Below are positions 26,854 to 35,918 of a DNA stretch of 64,000 bases, piece by piece. The stretch is taken from contig CAVTOA010000003.1 of NCBI GenBank assembly GCA_963736285.1, positions 372,001 to 436,000 on the forward strand. The letters are read 5' to 3'. The position numbers were made by a program, and so were the translations under genes. The stretch's first letter is position 1. The number at the start of each line of letters is the position of its first letter. The stretch is from CAVTOA01 sp963736285 (GTDB lineage: Bacteria; Actinomycetota; Actinomycetes; Mycobacteriales; QHCE01). The notes beneath the pieces are model-generated. The model was not told the origin of the DNA. It made no database searches and worked only from the letters and a program-made list of their open reading frames with translations.

Positions 26854-26865
26854 CTTCGCTGAGCC

Positions 26866-27573
26866 CCTAATGAAGGTTTTCTGTCCGCTCGGCATATCCG
26901 TCAAGCGTGCGAGGCGTCGCTTCGACGGCTTCACACCGACTACATTGACCTCTACCAAATGCACCACGTCGACCGCAGCACACCATGGGATGAGATGTGG
27001 GAAGCGATGACAGTCCTAAGGCAACAGGGCAAAATTGTTTACTCCGGCTCATCTAATTTCGCTGGCTGGCAACTGGTTGCTGCCCAAGAAAAAGCATTCG
27101 ATCGACACGCGCTGGGGCTCGTCAGTGAGCAGTCAATCTACAATTTGTTCACCCGGTGGATTGAACTAGAGGTCCTACCCGCGGCGCGCGAATATGGGAT
27201 CGGCGTCATCCCCTGGTCCCCGCTGCATGGAGGTCTACTCGCCGGCGTACTGCAAAAACAACAAGACGGTTCCGCCAGCCGCGGATCTTCCGGACGAGCC
27301 GCAGAAGCATTAGCGGCGCACCACAGCACAATTGCGGAATACGAAAAATTCTGTGGAGAATTGGGAGAGCATCCTGCCCATGTTGGTCTGGCATGGCTGC
27401 TGCACCAAGAGGGTGTGACCGCACCAATCATTGGCCCGCGCACCATCGAGCACCTCAATGAGACAATGCGAGTGCTTGAGATCCGCTTGGACGATGCCGC
27501 CTTGGCCCGGCTGGACCAGATATTTCCCCCACCCGGCAACGGAGGCCCGGCTCCCGAGGCCTACGCCTGGTAG
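26866..27573 (+). pseudogene. Aldo/keto reductase, 3' part
   Basis: Continues the reductase after the ISL3 element. The reading GFLSARHIRQACEASLRRL, then DYIDLYQMHHVDR with the catalytic His, then GIGVIPWSPLHGGLL, IIGPRTIEHLNETMRVL and the C-terminal PPPGNGGPAPEAYAW are typical of AKR11/12-like enzymes. An ATG at 26959 could start a truncated product lacking Asp, Tyr and Lys of the tetrad, which would not be an active reductase. Confidence 0.9.
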
Positions 27574-27598
27574 TAACGGATTCGGCGGGTTGCTCTGG

Positions 27599-27698
27599 GG
27601 CTGGGGTTGGTATCTGTGGTCCGAGCTGCTATCGCCGGTCCCTCGGCTTTCCGAAAGTGCTTTTTCTTACGCTCGGACCACAGATACCAACCCCAGCC
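27599..27698. repeat. Perfect 28-bp inverted repeat, 44-nt spacer
   Basis: Arms 27599-27626 and 27671-27698 are exact complements (left arm begins GGCTGGGGTTGG). They lie between convergent genes: the reductase 3' part on plus and paralogue A on minus. The spacer contains no gene. There is no U-tract beside the right arm, so this is not a standard intrinsic terminator; it could be a two-way transcription stop or a small non-autonomous element. Confidence 0.85.
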
Positions 27699-27732
27699 TT
27701 AAGTAGCGCTTGCCCGATCAGCGGCGGAAGCA

Positions 27733-27769
27733 CGACTGTGGACAGTCCATCAAGGACTGTCCACAGTCG
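27733..27769. repeat. Perfect 16-bp palindrome with 5-nt loop
   Basis: CGACTGTGGACAGTCC and its exact complement flank ATCAA. It lies 34 bases beyond the 28-bp inverted repeat in the same convergent gap. The rest of the gap to 27953 shows no gene. Confidence 0.85.
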
Positions 27770-27953
27770 CCGGATAAGTATCCGTCTGGTGGGGCTACAT
27801 CGCCTACATTCTGCCGGCATCCTTTGAAGGTGAGGTTTTGGTTGGGGTGGCTCGCACAAGCCGCCGCGTACAGAGGTACGCAAGGCGCGGAGAGGCGTTC
27901 CAACCGGAAGCTCAGCGACAGAACAAGGCAGTAGACCTGATCTCAGATTTAAT

Positions 27954-28675
27954 CTACGGGCGGCGGTCGATGTAGACGCAGCTGGTGGAGACTAGTACTG
28001 GCAGCGCCTGCAAAAAGTTGTTGAGCAAGGTGTTGGGGTCGGCGATGAGCTCCACTTTGTCTTCCCGATCCGACGATTGCTCTTCGGCGTTGGTTTCCTC
28101 AGCTTCCTTTGCCATGGTGGTCAGTGCGTCCCACAGGGTAGGAGCACGGTGGCAGAAAAGGTACATGTGGTAGATGTCGTAGTCCACTGTGGCCCGTGGA
28201 GCGTCTGGCATACCAATTTGGAAGTATCGGAAGCTATTGGCGCGTTCTTCCGGTGTTTGTTTTGCATCTGCTTGCCCGTTGGGTCCATTTCCTAGACCTA
28301 GCGCCAACGGCATTATTTGGTGGTTTTGGGCGAAGTTTCGAGGTGAATTACCTGTGGGCATCACGGTGATCAACAGCCCATCTTCGACGAGAGAATCGAA
28401 TACCGGGCCAGGCTCGTCAACGCCAGCTTCCTTGGCGGCTTTTTCAATAACCGGGCGGGTGTTGACGATGGGTGAAGGACCGTCAGATCCGGCTTTGCTG
28501 TACCGCCCATCTTGCGCGGATCGCCATGGGCGACAGCCCACACTGCGTACTCCGCGGCCGAAAGAGAAAACATGCCATCCCGGTAGCGCACCTCAAATGA
28601 TTCAGGTGCTTCTGCCTCAGGGGACGTGAACAATGGGCCGGCGAAATGCCCGACCGGAAGAACTAGGGCAACCAC
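27954..28675 (-). pseudogene. Paralogue A of the VPIGH family (frameshifted)
   Basis: Starts with GTG after AAGGAGG. About 65 residues are read in one frame (VLPVGHFAGPLF, then YAVWAVAHGDP). A one-base loss near 28500 moves the remaining 170 residues to another frame (MPLALGLGN, IGMPDAPRATVDYDIYHMYLF, APTLWDA, YIDRRP). Together they match paralogues B, C and D in this window. It carries an acidic insert (TNAEEQSSDREDKVE) absent from the others. It is probably the last gene after the MFS pseudogene. Function unknown. Confidence 0.75.
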
Positions 28676-28764
28676 CGCTGCCGACCTCCTTGAGTAAGTC
28701 GATACATCGATCTGACCCTATCGGGTCTTTAAAACCCACACAGACCACAAGTGAGGGTTTTCGC

Positions 28765-30154
28765 TCAACGCACCGTAGACACAGATTCTGCTGATTGTTC
28801 GTTGGGTCCGATGATGGCATCCGAAGCCAAACCGCGCGAGTCGGATTCGCCGCGATTCTCATAAATTACTGCGTTAGTCGGACGGAATTTATCGAACCGC
28901 AACGCTGCCGGCATAATTGCGAGGCCATGACGACGTAGCCGGAGCGCACTTAAGACGACCACGGTCACCAGAACACTCGCAGCGCTGGCCGCCAAGGAAC
29001 TACGGACACCCCACGCATCGGCTAGTCGGCCGAAGATGCTGGCACCGATAGTGACTCCACTAAATATGCTCAGAGAAAAGAGCGACACCATTCGGCCACG
29101 CAATTGCCGAGGTGCGGCCAGCTGCAGCCGAGAATTTGCCACGTTGTTGTGCGCGATCATAAACGCGCCGCACGGCACCAGTCCCAATGCGGTGAGCCAA
29201 AACCAGGGAGTGACCGACATCAGCAGCAATAGCGCACCGAACAATGCCGCCAAACCCAGCTGCAGCCCTGCCGATGGCGCACGAGTGCGACGAGTGCCGA
29301 CAAGCGCTCCCCCAATGGCTCCCACAGCCAGAGCGCTACTAAGTAAGCCAAACGCGCTCGGACCCACCGAATATCCGGCTTTCGCCAGCAACGACAGCAT
29401 CGCGTCGAGGTTCATGCTTATGGTGCCCATGACAGCGCCCAACGCGAGCGTAAGAATCAGCGTCGGCCGGTGACGGAGAAAGCTCGCTAGTTCCCGGAAT
29501 TGCCCCCGAGCACGCGCTACCCGCGTGGATCGTGAAGAGTTCGGCGCCGCGAATCAACCACAGTCCACATAACACTGCTACGAATGAGGCCCCATTGATA
29601 AGAAAGGCTGGGCCGACTCCTAATAGGCTTATCGTCGCGCCGCCCACCGCGGGACCGACCAATCGAGCGGTGTTGAACACAGTGGAGTTGAGCGCAATGG
29701 CGTTCGACAAAAGATCTGACCCGACCAACTCTGGGGCGAAAGAATGCCGTGCTGGATTGTCGAAAGCACGACAGGTGCCATTAAGAAGCGCGAAGACATA
29801 GACATGCCACAGTTGGACAGTTCCAGTAACGACGAGGGCTCCCATGCCGAAAGCCGCGACCATAAATCCGGCTTGGACGGTGAACAGCAGCCACCGCTTG
29901 TCGAATCGATCCGCGAGTAGCCCGGCATACAGGCTCAACGCGATGACAGGCGCAAACTGCAATGCAGTCACCGTGCCTAATGCACGGCCAGAGTTGCCAG
30001 AAAGTTCAAGGACTAACCAGTCTTGGGCGACGATCTGCACCCACGAACCGGTCAGCGAAAGTAGCTGGCCACAAAAATAGAGCCGGTAGTTCCGTACCGA
30101 CAAGGAACGGAACATCTGTCGTAGGCGGTTCGTGGCGAGCTCCCTTTCATCCAT
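28765..30154 (-). pseudogene. MFS exporter (EntS-like) split by a frameshift
   Basis: The first about 210 residues (FRSLSVRNYRLYFCGQLLSLTGSW, then GLLADRFDKRW, NPARHSFAPELVG) are followed in another frame by LGAVMGTISMNLDAML and six more helices (RGRMVSLFSLSIFSGVTIG). One base is missing near 29520, in a G-rich stretch. Joined, it is a twelve-helix MFS_3-type exporter with a hydrophilic C-terminus. The MarR pseudogene sits upstream on the same strand, a common exporter/regulator pairing. Confidence 0.85.
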
Positions 30155-30174
30155 GCCCGCGCCCAGCAGGCATC

Positions 30175-30225
30175 GTTTGACCGGTGGGTTTCCAGAGCCC
30201 TACTCCAGAAAACCACCGGTCAAAC
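30175..30225. repeat. Inverted repeat with TTTGACCGGTGG arms
   Basis: 17-bp arms at 30175-30191 and 30209-30225 with one mismatch, in the 112-bp gap between the marR and MFS pseudogenes. The arm core resembles the larger inverted repeat at 42396-42502, so this may be one member of a dispersed repeat family. Confidence 0.7.
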
Positions 30226-30266
30226 AAGAGGTACACACGCGCCAGGTGAAGGCGGGGCGCGTGCTC

Positions 30267-30663
30267 CTAGGTAGACGTGTGCGGCGAGGCGGCTAGTTGG
30301 TCTAATAGGGGAATTGCGGCGGCAACGGTCTCGCGTTCGGTGACTGAGAGGTCAGCGAGGCGACGCGTTAGCCATTCGTCCCGTTGCCGTCTGCTGTGGA
30401 CAATAAGGTCACGACCAGCATCAGTTACGGCGATGAGTGTTTGTCGCTTATCGTCTGGGATCGGGCGAGCGGACAACCAATCCATGTTCTTCAAGCACGC
30501 TCACTATGCGAGTCATCGACGGAGGCTTAACCCGCTCTTGAGCGGCCAGCTCGCTCGGGGTCTTAGCGCCATACCGATAGAGACTGCCTAGCACCGACAT
30601 CTGGCTGAGTGTCAGGCCGTGGTTATCGCGCTCATGCCGCAGCCGCCGTGCCAGCCGCATCAC
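30267..30663 (-). pseudogene. MarR family regulator (frameshifted)
   Basis: Part one reads GLTLSQMSVLGSLYRYGAKT, ELAAQERVKPPSMTRIVSVLEEHGLV. After a one-base loss near 30478 the second frame continues PDDKRQTLIAVTDAGRDLI and the dimerisation helix. Homology extends upstream of 30663 (LRDAV), but no good start codon exists there, so the N-terminus may be damaged too. It probably once controlled the adjacent MFS exporter. Confidence 0.8.
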
Positions 30664-30868
30664 CGCATCGCGCAGGTTGCTGGCGAGTGGAGGGTTGCGA
30701 GGGTTCGCCTTCGGCTGTCCTGACGTCGGCGAATCGTGGCCCTTTGCCTTCGGGCTACTGCTGGTCGAGTTGCGCCCAGAGTTTTCAGCGCGAGCCGCCG
30801 TCCTCCGAGTAGCCTCTTCGGCTACCGAAGAAAATCCACTACTGGCATGAAGCCCATGTGTTTAGTTT

Positions 30869-30885
30869 AGCTCATTAGTTGAGCT
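30869..30885. promoter_or_regulatory. Candidate MarR operator
   Basis: AGCTCA-TTAGT-TGAGCT is a 17-bp interrupted palindrome in the AT-rich stretch upstream of the marR pseudogene, placed where a promoter would be. Two overlapping small hairpins lie nearby at 30809-30830. Confidence 0.45.
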
Positions 30886-30927
30886 GCGTTGCGTCAATCC
30901 GAGGCCCCGCTCGGATTGGATAGGCAG

Positions 30928-31236
30928 CTAATGGTTCACGGGCCGCGAAGAGGGCGGAGTGTACATGGTCCCCATAGTGCCCGTCCAAGGTCGTGGTGAA
31001 GTCTCGTCCTTGGGCGAAGACGTCTGAGACGACTTGGGCTCGGGCTCAACTCGTCGTTGTGGAGCCGTCTCCGCAGCCCGCTCCGCTCTTCGCACGGCCC
31101 CCTCTACCAACTTGTTAAATACATGCTCTGCAGCACTTCGGCTGCTATTCGCCAATCTCTCTGCCGCTCTCCGACCTCTATTTGCTATCCATCCGGCTCC
31201 CCGCACTGCACCGCTCAAAGATAGATCGTTATCCAT
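30928..31236 (-). CDS. Hypothetical basic protein with Pro/Ser-rich tail
   Basis: This 102-residue protein has an N-terminal half that is helical and Arg/Ala-rich (RGRRAAERLANSSRSAAEHV) and a C-terminal half that is Pro/Ser/Thr-rich and probably disordered. It starts 11 bases after the frame-corrected end of the preceding membrane-protein pseudogene, so it belongs to the same operon with paralogue B. I do not recognise it. Confidence 0.6.
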   Translation of the reverse strand: MDNDLSLSGAVRGAGWIANRGRRAAERLANSSRSAAEHVFNKLVEGAVRRAERAAETAPQRRVEPEPKSSQTSSPKDETSPRPWTGTMGTMYTPPSSRPVNH

Positions 31237-31247
31237 AACGTGACGAA

Positions 31248-32155
31248 CTACCCGGATGGCATTCCCGACCTTTTTGCAGCCTCCGCTACGACTTTCCCTT
31301 TAGCCGAGGCATATGCCCCAGATAGCAATGCAGGTATCGCAAGCCCCAAAGCAGCAGGACCGAAAACAGGCATAAGTGCCGCAGCAGCAAATGTGCCACC
31401 TACTGCTATCAACGGACCAGCGATGCGCCAACCACGACCAGATTCACGATCTCCTTGGCGCTCTCATGACTCATTGGCCCATGTCTATCCAGGACCGCTT
31501 GCGTTTGTTTCTCCCGAGACTGCGTCACCATCTGCTTAACCTTGCGCGCAACCAATACTGCACCAACACCGCCTCCGACAAGCGCCGCGGCGCCCCATGA
31601 AAGCGGATTTATGACATTCGCAGCGATAAGCGCGAGGCCAGTCCCTGCGCTAGCCAAACCACTACCGAGAATCCAGTTGCGACTTTTCGCGATGAAGCCG
31701 CCGTCCAAATTCCCTTCCGACTTAGCGGCATTTTCTCCAGGATGCATGGCCGACGATGCTTGATCGAACGTCGACTTTCCGGCAATAGTTGCTAGAGCCT
31801 GCGCTGTTACTTCGTGTCCGTTGCGCCGTGCATGCACTAAGCAAGCCTCTACGCCCCGTTGATAGTGCTCGGGGAATTCAGCCCTTTCAGCGTCGAACCA
31901 ATTCGACACCTCGTCCCTGTGATCTGGATGCCTAGCACTAAACGTGCGCATCCAGACTTCCTTATATTCCTCGGCTGCCCGAGCCTCAAGCCCACCGAGC
32001 TCGGACGCACTCTCTCGAGCTCGGGCGGATGTCTCGGGGCCATTCACCGGATTGGCATCATTGGCACCCATCAATAACTCAATAAGCTCGTCTAACTTCG
32101 TCTCCAGTTCAGCCAGATTTAATTGGGATCGTTGACGCGACCTTGAACTACTCAT
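31248..32155 (-). pseudogene. Membrane protein paired with paralogue B (frameshifted)
   Basis: The ATG at 32155 overlaps the paralogue B stop. About 248 residues are readable: a coiled-coil start (LAELETKLDELIELLMG), an acidic soluble region, then helices (SGLASAGTGLALIAANVI, GAAALVGGGVGAVLVARK). A missing C near 31409 (GTC-CGT-TGA where GTC-CCG-TTG fits) ends that frame, and the next frame adds 54 residues with two more helices (LIAVGGTFAAAALMPVFG). The whole would be about 302 residues. It may be analogous to the 147-residue membrane protein beside paralogue D. Confidence 0.65.
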
Positions 32156-32770
32156 CACTGCCTCCGGTCGATGTGTACGCAGTTTACCGACACCAGTGCC
32201 GGGAGCGCCTCAAAGAACGCTTTAAGTAAAAAGTCGGGGTCGGTACTAAGACCATCGACGCCGGTGGATTCAGAGACTCTCTGACAGGCTTTGCATAAAG
32301 ATGGGTATTGCCCCGCCGCTGCCCATACTCGGTAAGCCTCATACCGAAGAATGGCTCGTGGATCACCTGGGACCCCAATTTGGATATCCCCAAGTGCCTC
32401 TGGGCTGTTGCCCAGGCCAATGGCGAGTGGCGCAACTCGGAATCCCTCCGCAAAATTACGCAGCGCAGACTCTGTCGGGAGTAACTGAACCAACAGACCA
32501 GAACGAAGTAAATCTTGATACACGGAAGCAGGCTGCTTTACGCCTAGTTCGTGTGCTATTGACTCCACGCCGGCCCTGCTCTGATGCTCTGCGGGCTCAC
32601 CGATGGATTGGTGGATTACCATGCGCCGCGAGCCATACTAGATAAGGACTCGCGCCGAGATCGTATAGCTCCTCGCCGACACATACTTCGTATACGTCTG
32701 GCTCTTCGGCGTCGGGGGATGCGTAGAAGCCGCCGAGGGCGTGGCCTATGGGGAGTACCACAGCGACCAT
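32155..32770 (-). pseudogene. Paralogue B of the VPIGH family (frameshifted)
   Basis: ATG 32770 follows GGGAGC. VVLPIGHALGGFY and YLVWLAAHGNPP occupy one frame, which closes at TGA near 32597. From about 32620 a second frame carries GVESIAHELGV, FAEGFRVAPLAIGLGNS, IGVPGDPRAILRYEAYRVW and CVHIDRRQ. The break lies at the same alignment position as in paralogue A but in the opposite direction. Function unknown. It heads a unit with the membrane-protein pseudogene. Confidence 0.75.
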
Positions 32771-32979
32771 AGTGTTTGCTCCCTTCGCGGCGTCGAGTTC
32801 CTGGCTGATCAACGGAGGACCTTCCGAAATACCGTCAGCATAACTGGGCGTGGCAAAGATAAAGGACTAACCCACGTGGCCGTTTGGGCAGTAATCGACA
32901 GCACGGTCATATTGGACTACCTGATGACCCTTCGTGCAGTTTCGATATTGCCGCATCCACGCGAACGCATAATGAGGCT

Positions 32980-33171
32980 ATGGCGACCTTGGGCGAGTCA
33001 ATTGTCCGATCTCAACACATACGACCGGCAGAGTTTACTCGGAATCGAAGACTGATCACCGAGATAGAACAGGACATATCTCGACACGGCGGGGCCGAGG
33101 ACGATTCTCCCAATGCAGCCGAACTCCTACGCCAGGCTAGGGAAGAGCGAGGCATTGCCGCGGAGTCGTGA
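32980..33171 (+). CDS. Small hypothetical protein, antitoxin-like tail
   Basis: This 63-residue protein starts at ATG 32980 with a poor, very close GAGG. It is charged and helical and ends DSPNAAELLRQAREERG, a pattern seen at the C-termini of small antitoxins, but no DNA-binding domain is visible. It precedes the DUF234-type ATPase with a strong hairpin between. It may be a real partner or a remnant. Confidence 0.45.
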   Translation: MATLGESIVRSQHIRPAEFTRNRRLITEIEQDISRHGGAEDDSPNAAELLRQAREERGIAAES

Positions 33172-33173
33172 GT

Positions 33174-33214
33174 CCTAGCCTCACTCCGGTTAGTCTGACT
33201 GGAGTGAGGCTAGG
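33174..33214. promoter_or_regulatory. 14-bp hairpin just upstream of the DUF234-type ATPase
   Basis: CCTAGCCTCACTCC and its exact complement flank a 13-nt loop. The right arm ends 9 bases before the ATPase ATG, where a ribosome site would lie. There is no U-run, so an operator or translational control element is more likely than a terminator. Confidence 0.6.
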
Positions 33215-33223
33215 CTGTGGAGC

Positions 33224-34696
33224 ATGACGCTATCAAAGCCACGAGATGTCTTCGATCGAGTACACGAGTGGCGAGAGCTGGCAGATTTTGCCACAGGCAC
33301 AGCCCCCGGGTTGCGCATTGGCATTGTTCGCGGCCGACGGCGTCACGGGAAATCGTTTCTCCTCGAGCACTTGTGCCATGCAACAGGTGGCGTCTACACA
33401 CTGGCGCTGCAGCAAAGTCGAGTCATGGCGCTGGAGAGATTCTCCTCCGAAGTGTCCCTAGCATTGGGTTATCAGCTCGGGCATTTTGCCGACTGGGCTA
33501 GCGCGCTCGATTCCGCTGTCGAAGCGCTTAGCCGCAACACCAAGGGCACACCGCTGCTGGTGCTCGACGAATTCCCCTATCTCACCGCACATTCGCCGGA
33601 ACTACCGTCAGCACTCCAGGCTCTTTATGACAGACGCGGACCTTCCAGCAAGAACCCGCCTTTTCGCATCATTCTCTGCGGCTCGGCCATTTCGATTATG
33701 TCCACTTTGCTCGGTGCCGATCAAGCGCTGCATGGACGGGCGGTCCTAGACCTCCGTATTGGCTCATTCGACTATCGCGATGCCGCAATGTATTGGCGAG
33801 CCAAGCCCGCAACCGCATTTCTTATTGATGCGGTGCTCGGGGGCTCACCTGGCTACCGCGACGTAGTGGGTGATCCACCCGCGCCAGGCGTCAAAGGTCT
33901 TTACGACTGGCTAGAACGCAGTGTTTGCAACCCGTCACACACACTGTTTACCGAACCGGACTATCTGCTTGCCGAGGATCCGAAGATTGGTGATCGCAGC
34001 ATCTACCACTCCATTTGGGAGGCTGTTTCGTCTGGCGCCTCCTCCCCCACACAGATAGGCGGGCTAATGGGCGTGGATGCGCGCTCACTCGCGTATCACG
34101 TCAAAATTATGCGAGATGCCGGATTCGTCAGTTACGCCCAAGACATTTTGCTGCAGCGTCGACCGATTATCACCGTGGCCGACCCGGTAGTGCGCTTCCA
34201 TAACCTGATCGTCCGACCCAACTTGGTCGACTTCGAGATGCGTCAAGGACGCGCCGCGTGGGAGCGATCCCAAGACACATTTTCCGCAAAGGTACTCGGA
34301 CCACATTTTGAGCAGCTCGCTCGCGATTGGACACTCCGCTACGGACGAGAAGCAGAGTTGGATGACATCGGCCAGGTTGGGACGACCGTGGTTGCCTGTA
34401 AAGAACATCGCGGACACGAGGTGGATGTACTCGCACTAGACCGACAGTCTCGGGCGCAAAATCGTCGAGCGAAAATCGCACTGATCGGCGAGGCCAAAGC
34501 TACCCGACAACCACGCACCGTGTCCGATATAGAGCGACTCGAACACATACGCGAAGTTCTGGCAACCCAAGGATGGAATGCCGCCGACGCCGAACTAGCT
34601 CTATTCTCCCGCGACGGATTCACTAGCGGCCTCGAAAAGACCGCAGCTAAGCGCCGCACACATTTGCTAGACCTCGAGACACTCTATGCGGCTTAG
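33224..34696 (+). CDS. AAA ATPase with DUF234 nuclease-like C-terminus
   Basis: This 490-residue protein of the archaeal-type ATPase/DUF234 family has Walker A GRRRHGKSF (residues 37-45), Walker B PLLVLDEFPYL (about 110-120) and a sensor-like IILCGSAIS. A winged-helix stretch follows (TQIGGLMGVDARSLAYHVKIMRDAGFV). The C-terminal domain has GHEVDVLALD followed by IALIGEAKA, which is the D...ExK pattern of PD-(D/E)xK nucleases. The frame is intact, unlike most of its neighbours. Related proteins occur in mobile and defence-rich regions; the role is unknown. Confidence 0.85.
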   Translation: MTLSKPRDVFDRVHEWRELADFATGTAPGLRIGIVRGRRRHGKSFLLEHLCHATGGVYTLALQQSRVMALERFSSEVSLALGYQLGHFADWASALDSAVEALSRNTKGTPLLVLDEFPYLTAHSPELPSALQALYDRRGPSSKNPPFRIILCGSAISIMSTLLGADQALHGRAVLDLRIGSFDYRDAAMYWRAKPATAFLIDAVLGGSPGYRDVVGDPPAPGVKGLYDWLERSVCNPSHTLFTEPDYLLAEDPKIGDRSIYHSIWEAVSSGASSPTQIGGLMGVDARSLAYHVKIMRDAGFVSYAQDILLQRRPIITVADPVVRFHNLIVRPNLVDFEMRQGRAAWERSQDTFSAKVLGPHFEQLARDWTLRYGREAELDDIGQVGTTVVACKEHRGHEVDVLALDRQSRAQNRRAKIALIGEAKATRQPRTVSDIERLEHIREVLATQGWNAADAELALFSRDGFTSGLEKTAAKRRTHLLDLETLYAA

Positions 34697-34736
34697 CTCT
34701 TGCTCCAAGAAGAGCTATCCAATGTCCGCGCTCCAT

Positions 34737-34828
34737 GATGTGTGAAATGCCTGCTGGAAGCTGTGTGAGATGCCCAGCGAAAGGTGTGGCAGATGTATAG
34801 TCAAAGATGTGTCAGATGCCTATCTACG
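34737..34828 (+). repeat. Four tandem 23-bp units (iteron-like)
   Basis: Units start at 34737, 34760, 34783 and 34806, exactly 23 bp apart. Each begins with a core close to GNTGTGTSAGATGCC followed by a variable 8-bp spacer; the third is the most divergent. The array lies directly before the DUF4143-type ATPase pseudogene. A period of about two helical turns would place bound proteins on one face of the DNA. Confidence 0.75.
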
Positions 34829-35126
34829 ACTGCCTATCTACGACGTCATGTGGATACAGTTCTCCCTGATCTCCTCGCCACTTTCCCAGCATTGGCACTG
34901 TTTGGACCACGCGCAGTAGGCAAAACCACCACATGGCGGCAGTATGCAAAAAGCACGATCCGCCTCTATAACGAGCGAGAAGCGGCGGCGGGTAAGAGCC
35001 GATCCAGAGGAAGCGCTGGCACGTCGAGAAAAGCCGATCCTTATCGACGAATGGCAGTACTACCCGGACATTTTGTGGACTGTCAAACAAGCAGTTGACG
35101 AAGGCGCCGAGCCAGGTTCTTTTATT
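34829..35126 (+). pseudogene. DUF4143-type AAA ATPase, 5' part
   Basis: YLRRHVDTVLPDLLATF, then Walker A LFGPRAVGKTTTW, lie in one frame. A one-base shift near 34980 moves to VRADPEEALARREKPILIDEWQ (Walker B) and YPDILWTVKQAVDEG in the next. The IS5-like element enters after the Gly-Ser-Phe-Ile codons. The gene resumes after the element. No clear start codon is preserved. Confidence 0.85.
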
Positions 35127-35145
35127 GAAGGTTATTCAGTTGGGT

Positions 35146-35918
35146 TTAGTGGCTTGTTCTGAATGTTTCTAGTGCGAGTACTGTTTCGATAAAGCTTTTC
35201 AGTTTATAGAGTGGTCCTCGGTAAACTGTTGAGAGTATTTTCCAGTTTTTGATGTGTGCTATGCATCGTTCTACGGTGATCGTAGTTGTGCGTGTTCTTT
35301 GTTGATTTGTTTTTCTATGTTAGATAGTTCTCGGAATTGTGGTTTTTTGATGGGTGTTTTAGCGGTGTCTGTTCCGTAGTAGCCAAGGTCGGCGTATATG
35401 CTCTTCCCTGTGAGCTTATTTTCTAGTCCACTATGGGTAAATGCTTTCGTGTCGTGAGTTGATCCTGCTAGTGGTTTCCCGGCGCATAAATATGTTCCTC
35501 CTGTGTCGCAAGCGGTTTGAAGATTGAATCCTTTTCGTTTATGTTTTCCGGAGTATATTCCCTGTTTGCAGCGCCAGTTCCAGGTTGGTATGAGGGTTCC
35601 ATCAACCAGGCATATTTGTTCTTCTTGGATACGTTGGTGTCGCTGCTGTGTTTCGTGATCGAGTAGTTTTTTAATGCGGACTAGCATGCGTGAAATTGTT
35701 CGAGAAACAGTTGATTGGGAAACGTTAATGAATTCGCCTAGAGCGTGTTGACTCAAATTCGTTCTCAAATATCTTAAGACAAGTAAGACACTGTCTGAAA
35801 GAGAAAGGACTTTCCTGTTCTTTGGATCCGAGAATTCTGTGCCGTATCTTTTTTCATACCGGGTTATGATCTCGTTTTCCTGATCGCGTGTGAGGCCTGT
35901 GCTAGAATTAGTTTGCAA
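35146..35918 (-). pseudogene. IS5-like transposase with a late frameshift
   Basis: TTG start at 35918 after AAGGAAAACCG. The HTH part (LSQHALGEFINVSQSTVSRTI) is followed by a DDE endonuclease domain (LVDGTLIPT, GKHKRKGFNLQTACD, SIYADLGYYG). The frame stops at 35271 after RSP. The next frame gives the expected end (VERCIAHIKNWKILSTVYRG), so one base is missing or a frameshift is needed. The final stop lies inside the terminal repeat. Confidence 0.88.

Larger units (their letters stand above)
25405..26865 (+). mobile_element. ISL3-family insertion sequence (1461 bp)
   Basis: Both ends are visible. Imperfect 23-bp terminal inverted repeats at 25405-25427 and 26843-26865 begin GGCTCA and match at 19 positions. 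The flanking 8-bp direct repeats CCTAATGA lie at 25397-25404 and 26866-26873. An 8-bp duplication is characteristic of ISL3. The element is clearly richer in GC than the surrounding genes, suggesting recent arrival from a higher-GC actinobacterium. Confidence 0.95.

Noticed and set aside
34737..34828. CRISPR array
   Set aside because: Repeat-plus-spacer period is only 23 bp and the cores are degenerate, too short for CRISPR units.
35271..35918. Programmed -1 frameshift in the IS5-like transposase
   Set aside because: The frame change occurs at a CCG-TAG with no slippery A/G heptamer, so a simple one-base deletion is the better explanation.
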